This document shows, piece after piece, positions 25,272 to 33,355 of a DNA stretch of 64,000 nucleotides (the stretch's first letter is position 1; every line of letters starts with the position of its first letter). Position numbers and translations under genes: made by a program. Under the pieces are notes generated by a model, which was not told the origin of the DNA, searched no databases, and was given only the letters and a program-made list of their open reading frames with translations. Source of the DNA: Dehalococcoidia bacterium UBA2158 (lineage in GTDB: Bacteria; Chloroflexota; Dehalococcoidia; Lucifugimonadales; UBA3495); NCBI GenBank assembly GCA_002328185.1, contig DCWQ01000050.1:68392-132391 (forward strand), read 5' to 3'.

Positions 25272-26187
25272 TAATACAGTGATTCCGAAAACGACGCTCG
25301 GGCAAGTCACGGCCATTCCCACGGCACGGTAGACGGGGATATTCTTGCCAGCAGCCGGGGAATCTGGGCCACCAAGATCTCTTTGGAGGTGCCGTTGGCC
25401 ACAGCCGTCGTCCAATTAGTGATCGTTGGCTTCACCGGCAGCGTGGCCCTGCTGGCCGACACCATCCACAATTTCGGCGACGCCGCTACTGCCATCCCAC
25501 TTTTGGTGGCCTTCACCCTGTCCCGCCGGCGACCCGCCGGAGATCGACTACATCTGGGTCGTGGCCGTCGCGGCTATCGTCGGGTTCCTGGGCAATAAAG
25601 CCGTTGCCCTCTTTCGAATGAAGATTGGCAAAGAGATCGGCAGCGCCGCGCTAGTCGCCGACGGCCATCACGCGCGGGTCGGCGGTCTTACAAGTCTGGC
25701 GGTCCTGTTCGGCGCCAACGTGGTCTGGCTGGGATATCCACTGGCGGGCCCGATAGTCGGATTGGTGATATCCGCCGCCATTTTGCGTATAGTTGTTGAG
25801 GCTTCCAAGTCAGTGTTCTCCCGGCTGCTAGACGGCGTCGAGGTAGAAGTGCCCGACGAGGCCCGAAACGTGGCTGCGGTAACCGATGGAGTCCGGGAAG
25901 TCGCCGAGGTCCGGATGCGTTGGCTGTGGCACAAGATGTTGGCGGAAGCGAACATCGCCTTGGACCCCGGCCTTTGAGTGGTAGCAGGCCATGACATCGC
26001 AGAAGACGTGCACCACCAACTGCTTCACAACCTAAAGTACCTGTGCAACCCCACGGTGCACGTGGATCCCGGCGGCCTGGCCGGAGAGGAAGAACACCGG
26101 CACGGACTCGGCAAGATGAACACGATCATGCTGAAGAACCTGGAAACGAGCATGATCACGGCCATTCCCACAACTAAAGAGGTCTAG
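25272..26187 (+). pseudogene. Decayed cation diffusion facilitator (zinc exporter) gene
   Basis: Three pieces of one CDF-family efflux protein lie in line. First, a His-rich N-terminus (SHGHSHG) and the first helices with LLADTIHNFGDA, without any start codon after the upstream stop near 25271. Second, after a shift of frame and an apparent deletion of some 40 codons near 25530, the rest of the membrane domain (GKEIGSAALVADGHHARVGG). Third, past an in-frame TGA at 25975, the cytoplasmic domain with GHDIAEDVHHQLL and HVDPGG, ending at 26187. The HARTD metal motif of the family reads HARVG. The lesions are independent, so this is true decay rather than one sequencing error. Confidence 0.82.
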
Positions 26188-26189
26188 AC

Positions 26190-26480
26190 ATGCCCCTTGA
26201 ACCGTCGGAAGTAAAACACATCGCGTCCTTGGCCCGCATCGGTCTCACCGACGAAGAGATAGAGATGTTCGGCGATCAGCTCTCCCAGATACTCGAGCAG
26301 TTCGAAGTGCTGAACGAGCTGGATACCTCGGGCGTCACGCCAACCGGCCATGCCGGCGGACTCCAGACAATCATGCGCGACGACCTGACTGAGGACTCGT
26401 TGGACTCGGAAGACGTGCTGAAGAATGCGCCGCGCCGGGAGGGGGAGTTCTTCAGGGTGAACGCAGTGCTGGAGGAATAG
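26190..26480 (+). CDS. gatC: Glu/Asp-tRNA amidotransferase subunit GatC
   Basis: This 96-residue protein is the GatC subunit of the GatCAB amidotransferase, which converts mischarged Glu-tRNA(Gln) (and sometimes Asp-tRNA(Asn)) to the correct aminoacyl form. It shows the standard N-terminal VKHIASLARIGLTDEEIEMFGDQL, the second helix, and the C-terminal GEFFRVNAVLEE. It ends just before gatA. GatB is not next to it in this window. Confidence 0.95.
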   Translation: MPLEPSEVKHIASLARIGLTDEEIEMFGDQLSQILEQFEVLNELDTSGVTPTGHAGGLQTIMRDDLTEDSLDSEDVLKNAPRREGEFFRVNAVLEE

Positions 26481-26484
26481 GGGG

Positions 26485-27942
26485 TTGCCAGAACTCAATT
26501 GGCTAAGTATCGAAGACGCCCACGCCCAGCTATTCTCGCGGCAGATCAGCTCGGTTGAACTAACCCAAGCCTGCTTGGAGCAGATCGACGCAGTTGAAGA
26601 CCGGGTCCAGTCATTCCTGACCTTGACCCCGGAGAACGCCCTGGCCCAGGCGGAAGCGGCCGACCGCATGTTGGCCGCCGGCGAGGGCGGTCCGCTGACC
26701 GGTGTGCCCGTGCAGATCAAAGACGTGATGTGCACCGAGGGCGTGCCCACGACCTGCGCCTCACGCATGCTGGAGAACTTCGTCCCGGTGTACAACGCCA
26801 CGGCTGTGGAAAAGCTCATGGCCCAGGGCGCGGTGATGTTGGGCAAGGGTAACATGGACGAGTTCGCCATGGGGTCTTCTTGCGAGAATTCGGCCTTCCA
26901 TCCCACCCGGAACCCCTGGGACTTGGAGCGGGTGCCCGGCGGAAGCAGTGGCGGCGCGGCGGCCTCGGTCGCGGCAGGGGAGGCCATCTACGCGTTGGGT
27001 TCGGACACCGGCGGCAGCGTCCGGCAGCCGGCATCCCTTTGCGGAGTGGTGGGCCTGAAACCCACCTATGGTCTGGTCAGCCGCTACGGACTTATCGCTT
27101 TCGCATCGTCTTTCGACCAGATCGGACCGGTTGGGAGGTCGGCCATGGACTGTGCCCTGACCCTGAACGCCATTGCAGGCCACGATCCGCGGGACGCCAC
27201 CTCTCTGAAGCGCGAACCCGTCGACTACGCAGCCAGCCTCGGTCAGGATATCAAGGGGATGCGCCTGGGTGTGCCGGAAGAGTATTTCGTGGATGGCATG
27301 AACCCGGGCACGCGTCAGGCTATCGACGCCGCGGTAGATGTATTAGAGGGGCTCGGCGCCTCGGTGAGGCCGGTATCACTGCCCACTACGCGTTACGCCC
27401 TGGCCTGCTATTACATCATTGCGCCGTCGGAATGCTCGGCCAACCTGGCCCGCTACGACGGTGTTAAATACGGCTACTCCTATCAGGACACCGACGATAT
27501 GTGGGAGGCCATGGAGAAGACCCGGGAGTACGGGTTCGGCCCCGAGGTCACCCGCCGGGTGATGTTGGGCACCTACGCCCTCTCCAGCGGTTATTACGAC
27601 GCCTACTACTTGAAGGCCCAGCAGGCGCGGACGCTGATCAGACAGGACTTCGACCGAGTGTTTCAAGAGGTCGACGCGTTGGTCACGCCCACCTCGCCGG
27701 TGACTGCTTTCAAAATCGGTGAGAAAATCGGAGACCCGGTGCAGATGTACCTGATTGACGTTTGCACCCTGCCGGTGAATATCGCCGGGCTGCCCGGCCT
27801 ATCTGTGCCCTGCGGCTTCTCAGAGGGGATGCCAGTGGGTATGCAGTTCATAGGCCCACATTTCTTCGAGGAGACCCTGCTGCGGATGGCTCACGCCTAC
27901 GAGGCTGCAACTGAGTGGAGCGCCGCCCGGCCGGAGATTTAG
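26485..27942 (+). CDS. gatA: Glu/Asp-tRNA amidotransferase subunit GatA
   Basis: This 485-residue protein is the glutaminase/amidase subunit of GatCAB. The triad residues are visible: Lys in VQIKDVMCT near residue 76, cis-Ser in PGGSSGGAAAS near 153, and Ser in GSDTGGSVRQPA near 176. The typical GatA phrase YGLVSRYGLIAFASSFDQIGP follows, distinguishing it from the two other amidases in the window. It starts at a TTG four bases after the gatC stop, so the two are translationally coupled. Confidence 0.96.
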   Translation: MPELNWLSIEDAHAQLFSRQISSVELTQACLEQIDAVEDRVQSFLTLTPENALAQAEAADRMLAAGEGGPLTGVPVQIKDVMCTEGVPTTCASRMLENFVPVYNATAVEKLMAQGAVMLGKGNMDEFAMGSSCENSAFHPTRNPWDLERVPGGSSGGAAASVAAGEAIYALGSDTGGSVRQPASLCGVVGLKPTYGLVSRYGLIAFASSFDQIGPVGRSAMDCALTLNAIAGHDPRDATSLKREPVDYAASLGQDIKGMRLGVPEEYFVDGMNPGTRQAIDAAVDVLEGLGASVRPVSLPTTRYALACYYIIAPSECSANLARYDGVKYGYSYQDTDDMWEAMEKTREYGFGPEVTRRVMLGTYALSSGYYDAYYLKAQQARTLIRQDFDRVFQEVDALVTPTSPVTAFKIGEKIGDPVQMYLIDVCTLPVNIAGLPGLSVPCGFSEGMPVGMQFIGPHFFEETLLRMAHAYEAATEWSAARPEI

Positions 27943-27953
27943 GTAATTAAAAA

Positions 27954-27992
27954 AGTTCCGGCCCTCCGCTTTCCAAGCGGAGGGCCGGAACT
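27954..27992 (-). terminator. Strong 18-bp terminator for the small minus-strand gene
   Basis: A perfect 18-base stem (27954-27971 with 27975-27992, loop TCC) is followed on the minus strand by T-rich sequence (TTTTTTAATT). It terminates the gene at 27991-28197, whose stop codon overlaps the stem. It may also serve gatA on the other strand, though without a T-run on that side. Confidence 0.9.
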
Positions 27993-28197
27993 AAAGACCA
28001 GTCGGCGATTGCCCTTCCGGACGAATCGCCAGCCGGTCGGTTTGGGTATACTTGTAGTCGGCGTACTTGTCCGCCGCCACTTGGGCGGGGGCCGCGAAAC
28101 GTTGTAGGTTCGACAACAAGCCCTCAATCATTGATTCCGAGCCGTTGTCGTTTGCGCCGATGTTGAAGTTCGCTTTTCCGATGCTAAGTGTAGCCAT
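27991..28197 (-). CDS. Small orphan protein with its own promoter and terminator
   Basis: This 68-residue protein is not recognised. It begins MATLSIGKANFNIGANDNGSES, continues with an amphipathic helix (MIEGLLSNLQRFAAPAQVAADKYADYKYT) and ends in a polar tail. It has no cysteines, no membrane segment and no signal peptide. AGGA lies about a dozen bases upstream of ATG 28197. A very strong terminator overlaps its stop, and a promoter candidate lies at 28325-28354, so it looks like a genuine monocistronic gene. It is divergent from an HxlR regulator across an AT-rich region. Confidence 0.6.
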   Translation of the reverse strand: MATLSIGKANFNIGANDNGSESMIEGLLSNLQRFAAPAQVAADKYADYKYTQTDRLAIRPEGQSPTGL

Positions 28198-28324
28198 GAC
28201 TATTTTCAATCCTAGTCAACAAGTGGGCTGTAGTTCTGTAGGGCATGCCGGCCGAAACCTCGGTCGTATTCCGTTTTTGCAAACCCGTCCATTTATTTGT
28301 CCTACCCAAATTTCAAACCTTAAC

Positions 28325-28354
28325 TAACAATTGATCTTAGAAAACATTTGTCAA
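28325..28354 (-). promoter_or_regulatory. Promoter candidate for the small orphan gene
   Basis: On the minus strand TTGACA (28349-28354) and TTGTTA (28325-28330) are 18 bases apart. The surrounding 28290-28440 is markedly AT-rich and contains the palindrome CTAATTATTAG, a plausible operator for the divergent HxlR regulator. Confidence 0.45.
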
Positions 28355-28467
28355 GTATCTAATTATTAGTTAGAGTCGACTAGAATATAACGGCCTAATT
28401 GATCTAAACTAGGAACTCGGACCAATCGTTTATCCTGAACACAGAGAGCGTCGCGGCGAGGAGCATC

Positions 28468-28794
28468 ATGAACTGCGATACACCATGTCCGAAATACGAA
28501 AATGCCATGAGGGTTTTGGGCAAGAAATGGACCTGCCTGATCCTGCGTTGTCTGCTAGCTGAACCCAGACGGTTCACCGAGATATCTGGCTACATTTACG
28601 GACTTAGCGACCGCCTGCTCTCCCAGCGATTGCAGGAACTGGAAGAAGAGGGCATCGTGTCGCGCCGGGTCTACGCCCGCCGGCCCGTGGTCGTGGAGTA
28701 TTCCCTGACCCCCAAGGGTTCGGCATTCCGGACCGTGGCCGAAGCGATCCAGGTGTGGGCCGACGAGTGGGCCACGGAGCCCGCCGTGGTTTAA
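28468..28794 (+). CDS. HxlR-family transcriptional regulator
   Basis: This 108-residue protein is an HxlR-type winged-helix regulator, often redox- or ligand-sensing. The start MNCDTPCPKYENAMRVLGKKWTCLIL contains the N-terminal Cys-Pro typical of the family and the KW motif, followed by RRFTEISGYIYGLSDRLLSQRLQELEEEGIV (recognition helix) and the wing VVVEYSLTPKG. GGAG precedes the ATG. Facing the small gene at 27991, it probably controls itself and that gene. Confidence 0.93.
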   Translation: MNCDTPCPKYENAMRVLGKKWTCLILRCLLAEPRRFTEISGYIYGLSDRLLSQRLQELEEEGIVSRRVYARRPVVVEYSLTPKGSAFRTVAEAIQVWADEWATEPAVV

Positions 28795-28865
28795 CTTGCA
28801 GCCCGCTGCCCAGCAATCACCCGGCAACCTCGCCCTCAGTCGTAAATCAATTCCGGGAGGCGCTA

Positions 28866-30251
28866 ATGCAGCGCTCCAAAATCAAGGATATTTTCATCCA
28901 GGAACAGGCCGGTGGCGACGTTCTTGTCCAGGGTTGGGTCAAGACCCGCCGGTCGTCTAAGTTGGTTACCTTCCTCCAGATCACCGACGGCTCCACCCTC
29001 CAAGACCTTCAGATAGTGGTCGACGAAGCCAATCCCGGCCATGAAGCGGCCGCGGCGCTCACCACCGGCTGCAGCGTAAGCGTAGAAGGCGTATTGGTCG
29101 ATTCTCCGGGCCAAGGCCAAAGATATGAGGTTCAGGCCAAGACGTTGACCGTCCTCGGCGGTTCCGACCCTGAGACCTACCCTCTTCAGAAGAAACGCCA
29201 CTCCCCCGAATTCCTCAGGGAGATTGCCCATCTGCGGCCCCGCACCAACACCTTTGGCGCCATGGCCCGCGTGAGGAACTCCGTGGCCTACGCCATCCAC
29301 ACCTTCTTTCAAGGTCGTGGCTTCCAGTTCATCCAGACACCCATCATCACCGCCAGCGACGCCGAGGGCGCCGGGTCCATGTTCCAGGTGACGACGCTGG
29401 ACCTGAACGACGTGCCCAAAGACGGCGGCGCCGTTAAGCACGAAGACGACTTCTTCGGCAAACCCGCGTTCTTGACCGTCAGCGGCCAGTTGGAGGCGGA
29501 AATATTCGCCATGGCCCTGTCGGACGTATATACCTTTGGGCCCACGTTTCGCGCCGAGAATTCCAACACGTCCCGTCATCTCGCAGAATTTTGGATGGTC
29601 GAGCCTGAGGTTGCCTTCTGCCAGTTGGACGGTCTGACCGAGCTGGCCGAGGACTTTTTGAAGCATCTGTGCGGGCATGTGTTGGAGAGCTGCGTTGAAG
29701 ACATGGAATTCTTCAACAAGTGGTACGACGACAGCACCATAGCCACTCTGGAAGGCATCGCCAATTCCCAGTTCGAGCGCATCACCTACACCGAGGCCGT
29801 GAAACTGCTCCAGGAGTCGGGCGAGAAATTTGAGTACCCGGTTTCTTGGGGTACCGATCTCCAGTCGGAGCACGAGCGTTACCTGACCGAGACAAAGATC
29901 CAGAAACCGGTCATCGTCACCGACTATCCCAAGGACATCAAGGCTTTCTACATGCGCCTGAACGACGGCGGCGAGACCGTCCGGGCCATGGACGTATTGG
30001 TGCCGCGCATCGGGGAGATCATCGGCGGCAGCCAGCGTGAGGAACGCCGCGACCTGCTGGAGGGACGGATGACCGAGGCGGGAATATCCCACGACGAGTA
30101 TTCCTGGTACTTGGACCTGCGGAGCTACGGCACAGTCCCTCATTCCGGGTTCGGGCTGGGCTTCGAGCGCACGGTCCAATTCGTGACCGGGGTGTCTAAC
30201 ATCCGCGACGTCATCCCTTTCCCCAGAACTCCCAAGAGCGCGGAGTTCTAG
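28866..30251 (+). CDS. asnS: Asparaginyl-tRNA synthetase
   Basis: This 461-residue class IIb synthetase charges tRNA(Asn). An N-terminal OB-fold domain (VLVQGWVKTRRSSK, LQITDGSTLQDLQIV) is followed by motif 2 (FRAENSNTSRHLAEFWMVEPE) and motif 3 (GFGLGFERTVQFVTG). The AENSNTSRH phrase fits AsnRS rather than AspRS. GGGAGG before ATG 28866 fixes the start. With AsnS present, the GatCA pair is likely needed mainly for Gln-tRNA formation. Confidence 0.96.
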   Translation: MQRSKIKDIFIQEQAGGDVLVQGWVKTRRSSKLVTFLQITDGSTLQDLQIVVDEANPGHEAAAALTTGCSVSVEGVLVDSPGQGQRYEVQAKTLTVLGGSDPETYPLQKKRHSPEFLREIAHLRPRTNTFGAMARVRNSVAYAIHTFFQGRGFQFIQTPIITASDAEGAGSMFQVTTLDLNDVPKDGGAVKHEDDFFGKPAFLTVSGQLEAEIFAMALSDVYTFGPTFRAENSNTSRHLAEFWMVEPEVAFCQLDGLTELAEDFLKHLCGHVLESCVEDMEFFNKWYDDSTIATLEGIANSQFERITYTEAVKLLQESGEKFEYPVSWGTDLQSEHERYLTETKIQKPVIVTDYPKDIKAFYMRLNDGGETVRAMDVLVPRIGEIIGGSQREERRDLLEGRMTEAGISHDEYSWYLDLRSYGTVPHSGFGLGFERTVQFVTGVSNIRDVIPFPRTPKSAEF

Positions 30252-30390
30252 CCTGCCGCCACCCGACTCCAGCCAAGGTAGCGGCTCGCCCGCTCTGATA
30301 GAAGCCGCTTTCGGCCGCGGCAGTCCCATCTTCAACCAGACCACGGAACGGCTGAGCCGTATCTTCGCCGAAGCGGGGCATGTCCCGCAG

Positions 30391-31701
30391 GTGGCGGTCC
30401 GGTTCCGCGAATGGGAAAACCTCCAAGGTCAAGAATCCTCAGGCGAAACATCATTCATCCTCCAGACCTATCTGGCCCTGCTTGCCCGGCTAGTCGCCCG
30501 GCAGTTCGTCGCACCCCGACGAGCCATCGCCAATTCCAAAGAGCTGTTTGAGGTCATCAACGTCGATTACTTCAGCCGGCGGGGCATCGGCAATTTCGGG
30601 GAAGGGGATATCTTCTCTTGGCTTCCACTGGAGAGCCGGTGGGAACTGAGCCTTGACGACTTAGTCCTAGAGACCTTGCGGGGACTAACGGACGCCCTCG
30701 CTTCCCATGACTTCACAGGCGCCACGCCCGGCATCTTGGACAGCCTCTACCGCCCGACTCCCCCGCGCTGGTTGGCAGAGTACGTGGTCGAAGAAGAACT
30801 AGGCCTGCCTGGCGACGGTCTGTCGTTGCTGGATCCCTCCTGCGGCACTGGGACGTTCCTATGCGCCGCTATCGGGGCCATGACTCGAACCTTAGCGGAG
30901 CAGGGCGGCGACCCGATTGACGTGTTGTTCATGGCGCCTGAGAAGTTCAAGGGAATGGACCGTGATCCCTTATCCGTAACCTTGGCTCGGCTGAATTATT
31001 TACTGGCCTTTGGCGACCTGGTCCAGCAAGAACACCCACCATTTCTGCTGCCTATGTACCTTGCCGACGCCGACAGCATCCCTAAATCTGGTTCGACGGA
31101 CCCAATTGATCCAGGCGTGACTCTGTCGACCACCGCCGGTGATTTCCCGCTGCCGGGGCCGTTCATAGAAAATCCGTTGATGCTGGACTGGGTGCCGGGC
31201 CGGCTGACCAATTACATGGATGGGGCCCAGTTGCGGTTGCACGTCCAATCGGAAGAACTGGCGGTGCAGGAGGTACTGAACGCCTATTACAACTACCTGA
31301 CCGCCGCCAAACCGCGCACGCCTGTTCCCGACGCTCTGACGCCGCAGCAGGCGGACACCTTTTTGGAAACCGCCCGCATAGTGGTGCAACTGCATATCCG
31401 GGGCGAGGGTACATTGTGGCTGAACATGGTCCAGAACCTGGCGGCGCCGGCGATATTCTCCCACGCCCGGTTTGGCCGGCTAGGCGGCCAGGGCTCGGCA
31501 ACCCTCTTAGAGACTTCCTCTGCGTCATATCTGAGGCCAAGTGGACGGGCTGCCATGGTCACGTCGGGCGACGAGGCAGCATCAGCGGTGGTCACCGGCT
31601 TTGAACGTACTGTCAGGCTCGACGTGGAAGGCGGATCAATCTCTCACGGCAGCTCATGGTCGGATGCCAAATCGGGCGTCCGATTGACCGAGGAGTCATA
31701 G
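30391..31701 (+). CDS. Degenerate N6-adenine DNA methylase-like protein
   Basis: The protein (436 residues from GTG 30391) resembles the large N6-adenine DNA methylases of type I/IIG systems. The SAM motif LLDPSCGTGTFLCAAIGAM is near residue 148 and motif II-like GMDRDPLSVTLARLNYLL near 190. However the catalytic NPPY/NPPW is absent: where it should follow the RFGRL segment the sequence jumps to a Leu-Glu-Thr-Ser stretch and YLRPSGRAAMV. The segment before the target-recognition region is also shortened. Coding similarity seems to continue upstream to about 30253 without a standard start. It is probably a non-functional remnant of a restriction-modification or BREX-type gene. Confidence 0.6.
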   Translation: MAVRFREWENLQGQESSGETSFILQTYLALLARLVARQFVAPRRAIANSKELFEVINVDYFSRRGIGNFGEGDIFSWLPLESRWELSLDDLVLETLRGLTDALASHDFTGATPGILDSLYRPTPPRWLAEYVVEEELGLPGDGLSLLDPSCGTGTFLCAAIGAMTRTLAEQGGDPIDVLFMAPEKFKGMDRDPLSVTLARLNYLLAFGDLVQQEHPPFLLPMYLADADSIPKSGSTDPIDPGVTLSTTAGDFPLPGPFIENPLMLDWVPGRLTNYMDGAQLRLHVQSEELAVQEVLNAYYNYLTAAKPRTPVPDALTPQQADTFLETARIVVQLHIRGEGTLWLNMVQNLAAPAIFSHARFGRLGGQGSATLLETSSASYLRPSGRAAMVTSGDEAASAVVTGFERTVRLDVEGGSISHGSSWSDAKSGVRLTEES

Positions 31702-31718
31702 CACTAAGCCCATTTCAT

Positions 31719-31748
31719 TTGACGCTATTTCCCACTGGCGAATATAAT
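31719..31748 (+). promoter_or_regulatory. Promoter of the ComDE-like operon
   Basis: TTGACG at 31719-31724 and a perfect TATAAT at 31743-31748, 18 bases apart, about 70 bases before the start at 31818. Confidence 0.8.
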
Positions 31749-31817
31749 GCTGGCGTCCTCGTATGTAGCTTGACAGGCTGGAGCCCTCCAGTCTGATTTC
31801 TCTGGTAAGGAGCCAAA

Positions 31818-32324
31818 ATGGCCACTCAAGAAGTCATCCTCCACCCCGCCTCTGTCATCGCGGAGTTGAAGAAGAACCATATCACTCACGTTGTCTGGCT
31901 TCCGGACAGCGAGACCAACTTCATGTACCAACTGCTGAACAACGAGCCGACCTTGGACCTAGTCCCGGTCTGCCGCGAGGGCGAGACCATGGCCATCGCC
32001 GCCGGACTCTGGGTGGGCGGCAAACGCCCCATAGTCCTGATTCAGAACACCGGCATATTCGAGGCCGGAGACTCCATCCGCGGCCTAGGCTTGGACGTGA
32101 ACCAACCCTTGGTCATGCTGGTGGGCTACCGGGGTTGGAGCCGTCACGGTCTAACCCGAGACTCGGCCGCCCGGTTCATCGAGCACATCCTCCACGCCTG
32201 GGGCATCACTTACTACCTGATCGAGACCGACGAGGATGCCGACCGCATCAGCCTGGCCATCGAAGAGGCCGAGCGCACGCAGAAGCCGGTGGCCGTATTG
32301 GTGGGCACCGAGTTCGGCTCCTAG
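31818..32324 (+). CDS. Thiamine-diphosphate enzyme, PYR-domain subunit (ComD-like)
   Basis: This 168-residue protein is the pyrimidine-binding half of a two-subunit thiamine diphosphate decarboxylase such as sulfopyruvate decarboxylase ComDE. The catalytic Glu that activates the cofactor is in VCREGETMAIAAGLWVGGK near residue 60, followed by VLIQNTGIFEAGDSIRGLG and VGYRGW. AGGAG lies six bases before the ATG. The partner follows after 28 bases. Sulfopyruvate, phosphonopyruvate or another 2-oxo acid are all possible substrates. Confidence 0.88.
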   Translation: MATQEVILHPASVIAELKKNHITHVVWLPDSETNFMYQLLNNEPTLDLVPVCREGETMAIAAGLWVGGKRPIVLIQNTGIFEAGDSIRGLGLDVNQPLVMLVGYRGWSRHGLTRDSAARFIEHILHAWGITYYLIETDEDADRISLAIEEAERTQKPVAVLVGTEFGS

Positions 32325-32352
32325 CCTCCGCAAAACTTAGGGAGATTACTAA

Positions 32353-32946
32353 ATGATCGACAATACGGACGCAGTAAAACTTCTGGACAGCAAGCGGGAT
32401 GGCGCGGTGTTCGTGGCCACCATGAACGCCAACAACGTCAATTTCGGGCTGCCCACGATTACCTCCAACGAGAAGCTCGACTTTCCGGTCTCCGGCGCTA
32501 TGAGCAAGGCTTCCAACGTGGCCTTAGGCTTGGCTCTGGCCCAGCCCAACCGCAAGATCATGTGTCTAGACGGCGACGGCAGCCTGCTGATGAACCTGGG
32601 TTCCTTGGTGACCATCAGCAACAAGGCTCCCAGGAACCTGGTTCACATCCTGTTCAACAACAAGGTCTACGCTGTCACCGGTGGCCAGCCTATCCCCGGC
32701 AGTGAAGACGTCGACTGGGAAGACATGGCCAAATCGGCCGGTTACGCCAAGGTTTTTAGCTTCGATAACCTGGAAGACATGACCAACGGCATCGATGAAG
32801 CTCTGGCCGCCGTGGGCCCGGTGTTCATCCATCTGGTGGTCAAACCCGAGATCGAAAACACGCCCGTCCAGTTCCGCACCCCGGCCAAGCGGACCGTGCA
32901 CACCGCCATCGCAGACCTGCCCGAGACACTGGGCATCAAACGCTAG
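32353..32946 (+). CDS. Thiamine-diphosphate enzyme, PP-domain subunit (ComE-like)
   Basis: This 197-residue protein is the diphosphate-binding half that pairs with the preceding PYR subunit. The Mg/ThDP motif is complete: GDG at LDGDGSLLMNLGS near residue 75 and NN about 27 residues later (HILFNNKVYAVTGG). GGGAG precedes the ATG. The final residues (TPAKRTVHTAIADLPETLGIKR) extend slightly beyond the minimal domain. A strong terminator follows. Confidence 0.9.
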   Translation: MIDNTDAVKLLDSKRDGAVFVATMNANNVNFGLPTITSNEKLDFPVSGAMSKASNVALGLALAQPNRKIMCLDGDGSLLMNLGSLVTISNKAPRNLVHILFNNKVYAVTGGQPIPGSEDVDWEDMAKSAGYAKVFSFDNLEDMTNGIDEALAAVGPVFIHLVVKPEIENTPVQFRTPAKRTVHTAIADLPETLGIKR

Positions 32947-32968
32947 GCGTCAAAGACCACAGCAGTTA

Positions 32969-33010
32969 TAAACCGGGGCAGCGTTAGTTCGTCTGCCCCG
33001 GTTTATGTTT
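32969..33010 (+). terminator. Terminator after ComDE-like pair
   Basis: TAAACCGGGGCAG at 32969-32981 pairs with CTGCCCCGGTTTA at 32993-33005, loop of 11 bases, followed by TGTTT. Confidence 0.85.
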
Positions 33011-33043
33011 GGGCCAAACACCAAGTTAAGGACGGCACGGCGT

Positions 33044-33355
33044 ATGCTAAGTGGAGGCATCTTCCCCCGGATCGTCGCGTATGCCGTGTTGGCGCTGGGG
33101 TTCTGGCTCTTGTTCCAGGCCTTCGAGAAATCCAACATACTAAGTGGGGTCATGGGCGGCCTTTTGATCATCGTGGGTATGTACTTGATGACCGGGGTTT
33201 GGAAGGACCTGTTCGCCAAGTTCGGTGCCGGCAATTATCGGATTCGCAAGGAGAACGACGCCAGTGACGACACTCTCAAGGACCGGATTGAAGGGGCCGG
33301 AGGAACCGGTGATTCCTTCGATGGAAGCGACGAAGGCAGTCAACTTCCACCGTAA
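33044..33355 (+). CDS. Small two-helix membrane protein
   Basis: This 103-residue protein is not recognised. Two hydrophobic segments (around IVAYAVLALGFWLLFQAF and GGLLIIVGMYLMTGVW) indicate a hairpin in the membrane, followed by a charged, Asp/Gly/Ser-rich cytoplasmic tail. An earlier ATG at 33005 lies on the terminator stem, so the start at 33044 with AAGGA upstream is preferred. Its end overlaps the start of the next gene by 35 bases, suggesting translational coupling with the ComE-like paralogue. Confidence 0.65.
   Translation: MLSGGIFPRIVAYAVLALGFWLLFQAFEKSNILSGVMGGLLIIVGMYLMTGVWKDLFAKFGAGNYRIRKENDASDDTLKDRIEGAGGTGDSFDGSDEGSQLPP

Noticed and set aside
25975..25977. TGA in the CDF gene as a selenocysteine codon
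   Set aside because: The family has Ser or similar at this place, no SECIS-like hairpin follows, and other lesions are present in the gene.
28863..30344. A frame of nearly 500 codons on the minus strand
   Set aside because: It mirrors asnS, whose synthetase motifs are unmistakable on the plus strand.
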